Origin: Desulfobulbus propionicus
Lineage (GTDB): Bacteria; Desulfobacterota; Desulfobulbia; Desulfobulbales; Desulfobulbaceae
Length of the DNA: 64,000 nt
Assembly (NCBI GenBank): GCA_002747135.1
Contig: PDTE01000025.1
Coordinates: 62,001-126,000, forward strand
Direction of reading: 5' to 3'
In this document: positions 8,930-17,641 of the stretch, piece after piece
Position numbering within the stretch: position 1 is the stretch's first letter
Layout: the number at the start of each line of letters is the position of its first letter
Position numbers and translations under genes: made by a program
Notes under the pieces: generated by a model
What the model saw: only the letters and a program-made list of their open reading frames with translations
The model's database searches: none
What the model was told of the DNA's origin: nothing

Positions 8930-10215
8930 TGATCCACGATATATTCCTTGCCCCCCTGACTGAAACCTACTTCCAGAAAGCACTCATCGGTGGTTCTGTC
9001 GTTGCCATGGTCTCTGGTGTCATTGGCTGCCTGGTCATTCTCCGCCGCATGGCTTTTTTAGGTGACGCCTTGTCCCATGCCATGATTGCCGGTGTTGCCG
9101 GCGGCTATCTGATAATGAAACTGGTTTTTGGCCTGGAAGCTCACGGGCCGGGCATGCTGCTGGGATCGCTCATTGCTGCGGTCACAACAGTGGCACTCAT
9201 CAGTTTTGTCTCCGGCATCTCCCGCATCAAGGAAGACACGGCCATAGGTATCATGTACACAGGTATTTTTGCCCTTGGAGTCGTATGTGTCTCAATCTTT
9301 CGCCAGTATATCCACATTGATCTTATGCATTTTATCATGGGTGATGTCCTGGGAGTGGCGGACAGCGATTTATGGGTTGCATCCCTTACTGCTGCGGCGG
9401 TGCTGTCTGTCCTGATTCTTTTTTACCGTTCCTTCCAGATAACCACCTTTGATCCTGTTATGGCTGCGTCCATAGGATTGCCAGTGCTGTTTCTTGATTA
9501 TCTGCTCACCACCTGCGTGTCACTGGTAGTGGTAAGTGGTGTCAGCATGGTAGGTGTCATTCTGGTGGTTGGCTTTCTTATAACCCCGGCCGCCACAGCT
9601 TATCTGCTCAGTGACAGGCTTGATCGCATGATGGTGCTTGCCGCTTTTTTTGGCGTAACCAGTGTAATCGGCGGGCTGTACCTTTGCGTCTGGCTTGATT
9701 CCGCCGGAGGGGGCGCGATTATCCTGTTCTGTACACTGCAGTTTCTGACAGTTCTTTTCCTTGCCCCCAAATACGGCCTTCTGGTTCGCTGGTTAAACCT
9801 GCGGAGGATGGTTCCGCCGCAGCTGGTTGAAGACATTCTCACCATTATTCTCCGCCATGACAAGCCGGCTGAACGCAGCATCATTCATCACTATACAGAC
9901 AACCTGAAAGGAGTTGACAAAGCCCTTAAACATATGCTTTGCCAGGGGCTGCTCATGCTGCAAGACGACAACAATACATACGCCCTGACAGAAACAGGTC
10001 AGAAAAAAGCGGAAAAAATCCTGCGAGCCCACCGCCTGTGGGAGACCTATCTCGCCTCAATTGGCACACCTGAAGAGCAGCTGCATTACGAAGCACATCA
10101 GCTGGAGCATGTTCGCGCAGAGGGAACAGTCGAATACCTTGACGAAAAACTGGGGAATCCGACAACATCAATCCACGGAAAAAAAATTGTTACAGTTCGC
10201 CGAAAAACAGCGTGA
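8929..10215 (+). CDS. Metal ABC permease fused to DtxR-like repressor domain
   Basis: The 428 residues make two parts. Residues 1 to about 275 are a TroC/ZnuB permease with about eight hydrophobic segments and the typical start GGSVVAMVSGVIGCLVILRR and FLGDALSHAMIAG. Residues about 295-428 resemble the iron/manganese-dependent DtxR/MntR family: a winged-helix part (EDILTIILRHDK..., YALTETGQKKAEKIL) and then the dimerisation/metal part (AHRLWETYL, LHYEAHQLEHV), with a His- and Glu-rich arrangement typical of metal ligands. Permeases of this family normally end near 280 residues. The same order is known in chlamydial YtgCR, where the repressor half is released by cleavage. It is the last gene of the operon and may feed back on the palindrome at 6655. 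Confidence 0.9.
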   Translation: MIHDIFLAPLTETYFQKALIGGSVVAMVSGVIGCLVILRRMAFLGDALSHAMIAGVAGGYLIMKLVFGLEAHGPGMLLGSLIAAVTTVALISFVSGISRIKEDTAIGIMYTGIFALGVVCVSIFRQYIHIDLMHFIMGDVLGVADSDLWVASLTAAAVLSVLILFYRSFQITTFDPVMAASIGLPVLFLDYLLTTCVSLVVVSGVSMVGVILVVGFLITPAATAYLLSDRLDRMMVLAAFFGVTSVIGGLYLCVWLDSAGGGAIILFCTLQFLTVLFLAPKYGLLVRWLNLRRMVPPQLVEDILTIILRHDKPAERSIIHHYTDNLKGVDKALKHMLCQGLLMLQDDNNTYALTETGQKKAEKILRAHRLWETYLASIGTPEEQLHYEAHQLEHVRAEGTVEYLDEKLGNPTTSIHGKKIVTVRRKTA

Positions 10216-10260
10216 AAGCCCGTCATCTGGTTCGACAAGGGACGAGCCGGGAGCAGTTGC
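10216..10260. repeat. R1 fragment
   Basis: Only the right part (GAGCCGGGAGCAGTTGC) is clear. It lies between two convergent genes. Confidence 0.5.
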
Positions 10261-10263
10261 CTT

Positions 10264-12057
10264 TCAGCTTTCAGGCGCGGCATCAAGGTCAACGAGCTGA
10301 CGATAAACCATTCCCTTTTTTATAAGCTCTTCATGGGTTCCCTGCTCAACAATTTCCCCCTGCTCAAGGACAACTATTCGATCCACACGCCTGATGCTGG
10401 AAAGCCTGTGAGCTATAATTATGGATGTATGGTGAGTCGAGCCATTCATAACCGCCTGTTCAAGCATTTTCTCAGATTCTGCGTCAATGGATGCTGTCGC
10501 CTCATCTAAAATGAGAATCCGGGAGTTACGATACATGGCCCGGACAAAAGACAGCATCTGTTTTTCACCAACAGAAAGTTCAAGCCCGCCTTCACCAACA
10601 ACAGTTTTCATCCCCTGAGGCAGTCTTTCAACAAATCGAATCAATCCGGTATCTGCCAGGATCGTTTCCAGCCTTTCAGGATCAGGCTCCAGGTCAAGTA
10701 TAATATTTGCCAGTACTGTATCCGGCAGAATAAAGGTATCCTGCATAATGACCCCTACATGCCGCCGCAGATCGCTCAACGGCACATTTCGAATATCAAT
10801 GCCGCCAATGGTAATGCTGCCGCAGTCAGGGTCATAAAAACGGGAAAGCAGTTTGATCAGGGTGCTTTTTCCCGAACCGGTAGCACCAACTATGGCAACA
10901 CTCTCCCCTTCCCTTACAAGTAACTGTATATTTTTCAGTACTGGAGCATCTTCCGAGTAACAAAAGGATATCGCCTGAAAACAAATGTCGCCCCCCTGAA
11001 GAAAAGAAGGGTGTTCATCATGCACTTCAGGAAGAGACGAGCGGGTATCGAGCAGGTTAAAGATCCGTTCTGCAGAAGCCATGGCTGACTGAACCACAGT
11101 ATACATCTGGGAAAATTCACGCAATGGCTGAAAAAACATGCGCATATAGGTGAGAAAAGCGGTCAGCTCTCCCAGGGTCAAACGCTGTCGGATAACCTCA
11201 CCGCCGCCATACCAAAGTAAAAGAGCCACGGCAAAAGAACTCAACACATCAGTAAGCGGCATGAACACCCCAAAAAGTTTTACCTGGCTCATATTGCGTT
11301 TGAAATACTCACTGGTCATTTTCCGGTGTCGTTCTTCAGCACTCTTCTGCCGGTTAAAAATCTGGATAATATGGACAGCGGCAAAGGTTTCTGTCAGAAA
11401 ACCATTTATCGTGGCAAGCTGGGCCCTTATCAGGCGAAACCTTTTTCTGGAGAGCCGGGAAAAATAAATGGTCATCAAGATGGATACAGGCAGGAACAAT
11501 GACATGATCAGGGCGAGCCGGACATTCATGGCATAAAGAAAACAAAGGATACCCAGCAGTTTCAGGGCCTCATTAAACAGGGTTACCAGCACCATGGTAA
11601 ACATCTCATGGAGATTCTGGATATCATTGGTTACCCTGGTGGCCAGGCGGCCGCTTTGCTGATCATGAAAAAAACGCATATCCAGGGAAAGGATATGACC
11701 AAACAGCTCCTGGCGAAGCAGGTCCATGATGGATTGCCCGGTCCATTCCAGCAGCAAAGTCTGGACGAATCTGCATAAAAAGACGACTCCGGCAAGCAAC
11801 AGATAGAGCAGAGCTGCGTTTCTGACACCTTGTATGCGCTCCTGCCCAGACAAAGTTTCCTGGGTGATAAAGCCGTCAATGCCCAGCTGCACAAGCTTGG
11901 GCAGCAATAATCCGGCTATGGTGACAATGAATGAAAGCAGGACGGCACCAGCCAGAAAATACGCGTACTTCCTGCAATAGCCGGCAATACGGCGCCAGAG
12001 AGAGGCGTCATCGGCGGTTGCGCTCTCCGGCTCTTCAGCGCAGGCGTCCTTATGCAT
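10264..12057 (-). CDS. ABC exporter half-transporter, subunit with canonical Walker B
   Basis: Six-helix exporter membrane domain (about 30-330) joined to an ATPase, 597 residues. Walker A is GATGSGKST and Walker B is ILILDEATASID with the catalytic Glu. The signature motif is altered to LSVGEKQ instead of LSGGQ. Together with the upstream partner this gives one consensus and one degenerate ATP site, the pattern of heterodimeric exporters such as BmrCD or TM287/288. Its start overlaps the partner's end by 8 bp. The substrate (drug, lipid or peptide) cannot be told from sequence. Confidence 0.93.
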   Translation of the reverse strand: MHKDACAEEPESATADDASLWRRIAGYCRKYAYFLAGAVLLSFIVTIAGLLLPKLVQLGIDGFITQETLSGQERIQGVRNAALLYLLLAGVVFLCRFVQTLLLEWTGQSIMDLLRQELFGHILSLDMRFFHDQQSGRLATRVTNDIQNLHEMFTMVLVTLFNEALKLLGILCFLYAMNVRLALIMSLFLPVSILMTIYFSRLSRKRFRLIRAQLATINGFLTETFAAVHIIQIFNRQKSAEERHRKMTSEYFKRNMSQVKLFGVFMPLTDVLSSFAVALLLWYGGGEVIRQRLTLGELTAFLTYMRMFFQPLREFSQMYTVVQSAMASAERIFNLLDTRSSLPEVHDEHPSFLQGGDICFQAISFCYSEDAPVLKNIQLLVREGESVAIVGATGSGKSTLIKLLSRFYDPDCGSITIGGIDIRNVPLSDLRRHVGVIMQDTFILPDTVLANIILDLEPDPERLETILADTGLIRFVERLPQGMKTVVGEGGLELSVGEKQMLSFVRAMYRNSRILILDEATASIDAESEKMLEQAVMNGSTHHTSIIIAHRLSSIRRVDRIVVLEQGEIVEQGTHEELIKKGMVYRQLVDLDAAPES

Positions 12058-13798
12058 ACTCCCGCTTCTCCATCATGGTTCGATACAAAGGATGAGCAAG
12101 CAAATCCTCGTGTCTGCCAAAAGCGGCCATCTTTCCCTGCTCCAGGACAAGGATATTATCAGCAAGGCAGAGTACATTGAGCCGGTGCGACACAATGATA
12201 ACAGATGAAAAGGTATCCAGTGCCGCAATTCGTCTTAAGATAGTCTGTTCAGTTTCAACATCAATCCCGGTAAGTCCGTCATCAATAATGAGCATCGGCC
12301 GCCTGCAAAGAAGGGCCCGGGCAAGTGCCATGCGCTGCCTCTGTCCACCGGAAAGTTTAACGCCCCGCTCTCCTATCCGGGCATCATATCCACCAGGCAG
12401 CTGCATGATTTCATCATGAATCGCTGCGTCACAAGCGGCGAGGCGAATTTCCTGTCTGGATGCGTCTGGTCTGCCAAAAGCAATGTTATCGGCAATACTG
12501 CCAGAAAAAAGCACCGGTTCCTGGGAAACATAAGAAATATTTTCCCTCAGGGACGCAACCTTCAGATCATTTACATCAGTATCATTAATACATATCATTC
12601 CGTCTTCAACGGGATAGAGCCGCAAAAGCAGGGAGCACAGGGTGGATTTACCGGAGCCGGTTCTTCCTGCTATACCGGTTATTCCAGGAGAAATCGTACA
12701 GTTTACTGCAGACAGGGCAGGAACTGCAGCGTTATTATAAGAAAATGTCAGCGTATGCAGACGGCAGACAAGCTCCCTTTGTGCCGGAAAAAAAGCCGCG
12801 TTTTTTCTTTCTACAACCGGTCGCTGCTCAAGCAGGTGATGAACACGGACAAGCGAGGTCACCCCGCGCTGAACAAGCATGGCAACCCAGCCAACAGCCA
12901 TCATCGGCCAGATCATCAGATACATATAGGCTATCACAGCGACAAAGTCTCCCAGGGTAATATCTTGCCGGATAACAAGGCTCCCTCCATAATACAACAC
13001 TAATACGAGAGTCAGGTTGCCAACCAGGATTGATAAGGGGTGGAGGATTCCCTGCACCATGGCAACGCGTATATTACTATAAATATAGTCTTTACCAAGC
13101 CGGGCAAAACGCCTCTGCTGCAAACGCTCAAGGGTATACCCCTGTACAAGCTGAATGGAACGCAGGGTATTGAGAGAAAATGCAGTCATAGTTGAAAACT
13201 GCTCCTGAACCTGGGTAAACCGGTAATGTAACCGCGAAGACAAAAAAAAGGTGGCTGCTGCCAGAAACGGCATAGGCGATAATGCTGCCAAGGTGAGTCG
13301 CACATCAATGACCAGGAGAAACATTATGGCCAACACTGTCATTATCAGGGCGTCTGATCCTGCTACAAGCCCCATGCCGCAGGCCATCTGCACGGCATTT
13401 AAATCGTTGCTGGAATGCGCTGTCAAATCACCTGTGGCCCGGCTTTTAAAAAAAGGCTGATCAAGGGAAAGGATGTGAGCATACAGGCGGTCACGTATCT
13501 TGTTTTCAACAATCCGGGAAAAGCCGACAATCAGGTAGCGCCAGGTAAAACGCAAAACGAGCATACAAAAGGAGGCCAGGATAACGAGACTGCCAAGGAA
13601 TAATAAAGAGTGAAGATCTGCGGTTTGGGCAGCAAGGCTGTCAATGCCGTGCTTCAGTATTCTGGGAATATACAGCTGGAGACAGTCAACAAAAACGATA
13701 GCGATGATTCCGCACAACAGTCGATAAGGGTGCTGGCGAAAGAGGGGGCCAACGACCTGGAGGGCCCTTTTAAAGCCGGACTTGCTGGCGTCGTTCAT
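12050..13798 (-). CDS. ABC exporter half-transporter, subunit with degenerate Walker B
   Basis: 582 residues: exporter membrane domain (about 25-320) plus ATPase. Walker A is GRTGSGKST and the signature KLSGGQRQR is intact, but Walker B is LIIDDGLTGID, with Asp in place of the catalytic Glu. This complements the partner, whose signature is degenerate. It overlaps the J-domain gene by 4 bp (ATGA) and the partner by 8 bp, so the three are translated together. Confidence 0.93.
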   Translation of the reverse strand: MNDASKSGFKRALQVVGPLFRQHPYRLLCGIIAIVFVDCLQLYIPRILKHGIDSLAAQTADLHSLLFLGSLVILASFCMLVLRFTWRYLIVGFSRIVENKIRDRLYAHILSLDQPFFKSRATGDLTAHSSNDLNAVQMACGMGLVAGSDALIMTVLAIMFLLVIDVRLTLAALSPMPFLAAATFFLSSRLHYRFTQVQEQFSTMTAFSLNTLRSIQLVQGYTLERLQQRRFARLGKDYIYSNIRVAMVQGILHPLSILVGNLTLVLVLYYGGSLVIRQDITLGDFVAVIAYMYLMIWPMMAVGWVAMLVQRGVTSLVRVHHLLEQRPVVERKNAAFFPAQRELVCRLHTLTFSYNNAAVPALSAVNCTISPGITGIAGRTGSGKSTLCSLLLRLYPVEDGMICINDTDVNDLKVASLRENISYVSQEPVLFSGSIADNIAFGRPDASRQEIRLAACDAAIHDEIMQLPGGYDARIGERGVKLSGGQRQRMALARALLCRRPMLIIDDGLTGIDVETEQTILRRIAALDTFSSVIIVSHRLNVLCLADNILVLEQGKMAAFGRHEDLLAHPLYRTMMEKREYA

Positions 13799-14805
13799 GA
13801 GCGGACTACCCGTCGAAGCTCATTATAGGCCTCATTTAACTGCACAAAATCTTCATGTCTTCCGCCTTTGTCAGGGTGGGCTCTCTGCGCCTTTTTACGA
13901 TACAGGGAAGTGAGTTCCTGTTTTGACATACCTGCAAACTGTTCCCTGCTTACGCCAATAACCGCAACTGCTTCGCTGATGCTCATGTGCCGGGAACCGG
14001 GAGCGGGCGGCCGGTATGCCCTCCTTCTCCGATACCCTCGATTCATTGTATTCCACAGAAAATCATTCCCTTCCAGGGCCAGATCAAAGTACATAAACAG
14101 GTAACGCAGCAGGTAATAAGGAGCTCTGCGGCTTCTTGCAAACCCTTTCCAGAACAATGCATCCCTGTCCAGCCTGCAATATTCTTCAATAAAACGTTCA
14201 TCAACTTCATGCTGATCAAGCGCATCAGCCATCAGGCGGGCAAAACCTGAACTGAAATGGCGCTGAAGATCAAAAATCGTAAAGAGATATCTCCTGTATT
14301 CATGAGGCTGCAATATACCCTCTTGCGCGGTAATATACTGTTCTATCTCGTCACGGGATTTTTCAAGCAGAATTTTATAGAGAGGAGGAGAATTATCCAG
14401 TATTTCAGGGGAACTATGACCAAAACGGAGAAAATGCACCCTGCGCCGGTCAAAAACATGTGTTTTTGCCAGTACTTCTGCCTTGGCATCTTCAGTCATG
14501 GGACGCCAGTTCCTGTAGGCATGACGGTTACGAAAGGGTTCAGTCCTTATCCGGATATATGGATCAAGATAAGGCAGGAACAACTCTTCCAGCTCCGGTG
14601 AATCAGAGCTGATACCCAGGGGCTCAAGAGCATGGAGAATACGTTCATCCAGCTCATAGCTCACATCTCCGGTGTAAAGGATATACCGGGAAGGATCAGG
14701 GCCAAGATCAAGTATATCTTCAGCAACATACCTGTCTCCGCTCCTGACAGAGTGGCGTAAGATATAGTGAATCCGGTCATGTATTATTTGTCTGGCCAGG
14801 TACAT
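13795..14805 (-). CDS. J-domain protein with C-terminal J domain
   Basis: DnaJ-like co-chaperone of 336 residues. The J domain sits at the extreme C-terminus (about 275-336), with YRKKAQRAHPDKGG containing the Hsp70-stimulating HPD motif and LNEAYNELRR closing helix IV. The N-terminal 270 residues are mostly helical and charged, with no zinc fingers or G/F linker, and I do not recognise them. It is the first gene of an operon with the ABC exporter, linked by a 4-bp overlap; a role in assembly of the exporter is possible but unproven. Confidence 0.88.
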   Translation of the reverse strand: MYLARQIIHDRIHYILRHSVRSGDRYVAEDILDLGPDPSRYILYTGDVSYELDERILHALEPLGISSDSPELEELFLPYLDPYIRIRTEPFRNRHAYRNWRPMTEDAKAEVLAKTHVFDRRRVHFLRFGHSSPEILDNSPPLYKILLEKSRDEIEQYITAQEGILQPHEYRRYLFTIFDLQRHFSSGFARLMADALDQHEVDERFIEEYCRLDRDALFWKGFARSRRAPYYLLRYLFMYFDLALEGNDFLWNTMNRGYRRRRAYRPPAPGSRHMSISEAVAVIGVSREQFAGMSKQELTSLYRKKAQRAHPDKGGRHEDFVQLNEAYNELRRVVRS

Positions 14806-14821
14806 GGAATACTTTACAGCA

Positions 14822-14933
14822 GCTACTCACATAGCACATAACTATATGGTTTCAATTTCTTTTCTCCTAAAGCAACTCCTCACGGGGCATATCACCTCTT
14901 TAGTACCTTACTCGTAACTCCTCACCGCTCACC
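14822..14933. repeat. R1 tail fragments
   Basis: Two diverged pieces, CTACTCACATAGCACATAAC and AACTCCTCACGGGGCATATC, lie upstream of the J-domain gene. Confidence 0.5.
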
Positions 14934-15071
14934 CCTCTTTGAACGATCACGACCCGCCGCCTAGAGGGGCTATAGCTGCCAATCGTGCTTGGCCAAAGAG
15001 GGGCAACCTGAGAGCAGTTACACGTTTGAGGCAGGTAAAACCAGAGAGGTACACACCCTGTGAGCAGTTAC
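14934..15071. repeat. R1 repeat with tail
   Basis: GTAACTCCTCACCGCTCACC to CTGTGAGCAGTTAC, with the core AGAGGGGCTATAGCTGCC. One of the best-preserved copies. Confidence 0.85.
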
Positions 15072-15072
15072 C

Positions 15073-15153
15073 CTTACTCCTCAATTCCTGTCATAAAAAA
15101 CAAGAAATTATTTGAGGCGTAAGGTCTCTTGGGTTGCGGATTTTCCGCTTTAG
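15073..15153 (+). repeat. MIV element, copy 2
   Basis: CTTACTCCTCAATTCCTGTC to GCGGATTTTCCGCTTTAG, inserted between two R1 copies. Confidence 0.8.
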
Positions 15154-15167
15154 TGTACTTGCTTTAC

Positions 15168-15282
15168 GTCTGTCACAGCTTTCAGCCTGCCCGGATTCGG
15201 GCAGGCGCAACTGGCAGCTCTATAGTCCCTCTATGCGGCCAGTCGTGATCCGCCCGAAAACGGGCAGCCTGAGAGCTGTTAC
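15168..15282. repeat. R1 repeat supplying a stop codon
   Basis: Ends GAGAGCTGTTAC. Read on the minus strand, its GTAAC gives the TAA stop of the hybrid kinase at 15279. Confidence 0.8.
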
Positions 15283-17267
15283 AAAAAATCAGGCAAACAG
15301 CTGATCATTTCCTGCACAGCTGCAACGGAAAAAGGGGTAGTCAGGGTAGAGGCAAAACCATGGTCTTTACGTCTCAGCATTTCCTCACATGCGGCGTCTC
15401 CACAGGCTGCGATCAGCACGGCAGCAGGGTTTATCTCAAGAATCTTTTGCGCGGTCTCCAGTCCTTGCTTTTCCCTGTACCTGTCAATGCTCACAAGGAC
15501 AAGGTCAAAACCGCTCTTTTTTTCTTCAGCCTCACAATATTTTTCAATTACCTCAACAGTATTTCTGGCAAGGGTGACGTTATACCTGCACAGCTCAAAG
15601 ACACGCTTGTTGATTGCTCCTATCATGTCATCCTCCTCCATGATCAGGACATTTTTCCTTTCATCAGTTTGAAAAGAAGCATCAACTTCTGACCTTCGGC
15701 CAGAATTATATCCTGCAGAAACAGGAAGATAAATGTTAACCACACAGCCGCACCCGGTCTGGCGATCTATTATGATGGCCCCGTTGTGTTTTTTGATAAT
15801 GGAATGAACAATGGTCAGGCCAAGTCCCATGCCTTTCTGGACGCCTTTCTCCTTGGTAGAAAAATATGGATCAAAGACCTTGTCAACCAGGTCTTTAGGA
15901 ATACCCGGCCCATTATCAGAAAAAATAACCCGCACCAGTTTCCCCTCCGGTACAGGGTGCTGCCTTAGTTCTGCCTCACTTTCTCCGTCAACCAGGTCAA
16001 GGGTAACCTGAACATGTCCCTTACCTTTAATGGCACCAACCACATTGTCTGCAAGGTTACTAAACACCTGTTCAAAAAGAGAAGGATCAAGCCGCAGCAG
16101 AGGGTGGCAGATGTTGTCCTCCACTGCATAGGTGATACTGGTGTCTGCAAGTTTATAGTCCAGGGTCTCGCGGATCAGGGCTGAAAGATCCGTGCGTTTA
16201 TGCTCCGCCAGATGATTGTCGGAAAACGTGCTCAGCTTTCGAACCAGCTTAATACTTAATTCCAGGGCATTTGAGGCTTCTTCCAGGAGATCTGTGACCT
16301 GTTTTTCTCTGGAGAGGTATCTTGACATTTCAATATTGCCGCTGAGTATGGTCAGCAGGTTATTGAAGTCATGGGCAAGGCCAGATATCAAAAGAGACAT
16401 GGCGTCAAATTTTCTTATCCGCTCAAGCTCCTTTTCAAGCATTTTCCGCCGCTTTTCCGTCTGTTTTTGTCTGGTCAGATCTGTAAGGATACCAACGATA
16501 AACAGCTCTTCTTCTTCAGGGACAGGCAGCAGACGCAAGGCTATCTGGCATTTTGAGTGCCTGATAACAGCTGGCTGTTGATACTCAAAGACAAGACCTT
16601 CAAGTTTATTTTTTTTGTTCAGGCCTGCCAGCCATTCCTGGATAACCTCCCTGTCCTTTTCCACAAAATAATCAAAAAAATTGCGGCCAAAAAGCTTTTC
16701 TTCCCCTTCACCCATCAGCTCGATGGCAGCCTTGTTTATCATGACAAGACGACCTTTATCATTTAATTCAACAACGCCATCGCTCATATTGGCTACAATA
16801 ATTTCACTGTGCCGTTTGCTCTCGAGAAGTTCAGCCGTAATTTCCCGATAATAAAGCTTCCCCCCCTCAATGTCCCTGGTTTTCCTGACGCCGGTCTGGT
16901 AGGCTTCAAGTGCTTCCAGGATATGGGTTCTCATGTGACTGAAGGGCCCCTTGGCAATACAGGCATCAGCATTCAGACACAGGGTGTTCTCGTTATCTTC
17001 GACGGCTATTGCTGACAGAATGACCAGAAATATATCGTTATAGTCAGGAGTGTTGCGAAGGATATAGGCAAACTTTTCTCCATCAATCTTCGGCATAACA
17101 AGGTCAGTAAAAATGATATCCGGTTTCAGGATATGTATACTGTCCAGTGCTTCAAGGCCGTTTTCAGCAGTCTTAACGTCCCAGCCTTCCTTTTCCAGAA
17201 CTGATCTTACTATCTTCTGAAAGACCGGGCTATTGTCTACGACCAGGGCATACCCCTTATACGCCAT
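15279..17267 (-). CDS. Hybrid histidine kinase (REC-PAS-HisKA-HATPase-pseudoREC)
   Basis: Soluble kinase of 662 residues with no membrane helix. An N-terminal receiver (about 5-125) carries the phospho-acceptor FTDLVMPKIDG. A PAS domain (about 155-275) follows. HisKA has the H-box GLAHDFNNLL (about 300), and the ATPase has N-box NLADNVVGAI and G-boxes FSDNGPGIP and GMGLGLTIV. The C-terminal receiver (about 540-660) lacks the key residues: the acceptor position reads LVLVSID and the conserved Lys is replaced in LTTPF, so it is probably a pseudo-receiver. It overlaps the upstream single-domain receiver by 11 bp, which suggests a phosphorelay. Its stop codon is supplied by R1. Confidence 0.92.
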   Translation of the reverse strand: MAYKGYALVVDNSPVFQKIVRSVLEKEGWDVKTAENGLEALDSIHILKPDIIFTDLVMPKIDGEKFAYILRNTPDYNDIFLVILSAIAVEDNENTLCLNADACIAKGPFSHMRTHILEALEAYQTGVRKTRDIEGGKLYYREITAELLESKRHSEIIVANMSDGVVELNDKGRLVMINKAAIELMGEGEEKLFGRNFFDYFVEKDREVIQEWLAGLNKKNKLEGLVFEYQQPAVIRHSKCQIALRLLPVPEEEELFIVGILTDLTRQKQTEKRRKMLEKELERIRKFDAMSLLISGLAHDFNNLLTILSGNIEMSRYLSREKQVTDLLEEASNALELSIKLVRKLSTFSDNHLAEHKRTDLSALIRETLDYKLADTSITYAVEDNICHPLLRLDPSLFEQVFSNLADNVVGAIKGKGHVQVTLDLVDGESEAELRQHPVPEGKLVRVIFSDNGPGIPKDLVDKVFDPYFSTKEKGVQKGMGLGLTIVHSIIKKHNGAIIIDRQTGCGCVVNIYLPVSAGYNSGRRSEVDASFQTDERKNVLIMEEDDMIGAINKRVFELCRYNVTLARNTVEVIEKYCEAEEKKSGFDLVLVSIDRYREKQGLETAQKILEINPAAVLIAACGDAACEEMLRRKDHGFASTLTTPFSVAAVQEMISCLPDFL

Positions 17268-17628
17268 AGTTAAAAAGCTCCCTGATTTTATCTGTTACTT
17301 CCTTGATTTCAAAAGGTTTGCTGAATACGCAGTCTGCGCCAAGTTCCTTTGCCGCCGGCAAGTATGCTTCCGGGCCTATACGCCCTCCTCCGGAGATGGC
17401 AATTATTTTCAACGCCGGGTTCTCCTGCTTGAGAAGATGTATTGTCTCCAACCCTTCCTGCTCAGGCATAATCAGATCGGTGATTACCAGATCAACCGGG
17501 TGTTGTCTGGCCATATTCATTCCCTCCCGGCCATCAACAGCTTCAAGTACCTCTCCTCCCACTCGCTCGATCATCTGGCGTAAAAGGGCCCGCATTTGTC
17601 CGTCATCATCAATTACAAGAACTTTCAT
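17257..17628 (-). CDS. Single-domain response regulator (CheY-like)
   Basis: A 123-residue receiver with all key residues: the acidic pair in VLVIDDDGQ, acceptor Asp in LVITDLIMPEQEG, Ser in IIAISGGG and Lys in VFSKPF. It has no output domain. It overlaps the hybrid kinase by 11 bp and lies 13 bp after the YvcK-like gene, so the three are probably one transcript. It likely shuttles phosphate with the adjacent kinase. Confidence 0.93.
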   Translation of the reverse strand: MKVLVIDDDGQMRALLRQMIERVGGEVLEAVDGREGMNMARQHPVDLVITDLIMPEQEGLETIHLLKQENPALKIIAISGGGRIGPEAYLPAAKELGADCVFSKPFEIKEVTDKIRELFNYGV

Positions 17629-17641
17629 TGCATTTCCTTTA

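Noticed and set aside
10061-10300. Plus-strand ORF overlapping the permease-DtxR end
   Set aside because: It is in another frame of a well-supported gene and runs into a repeat.
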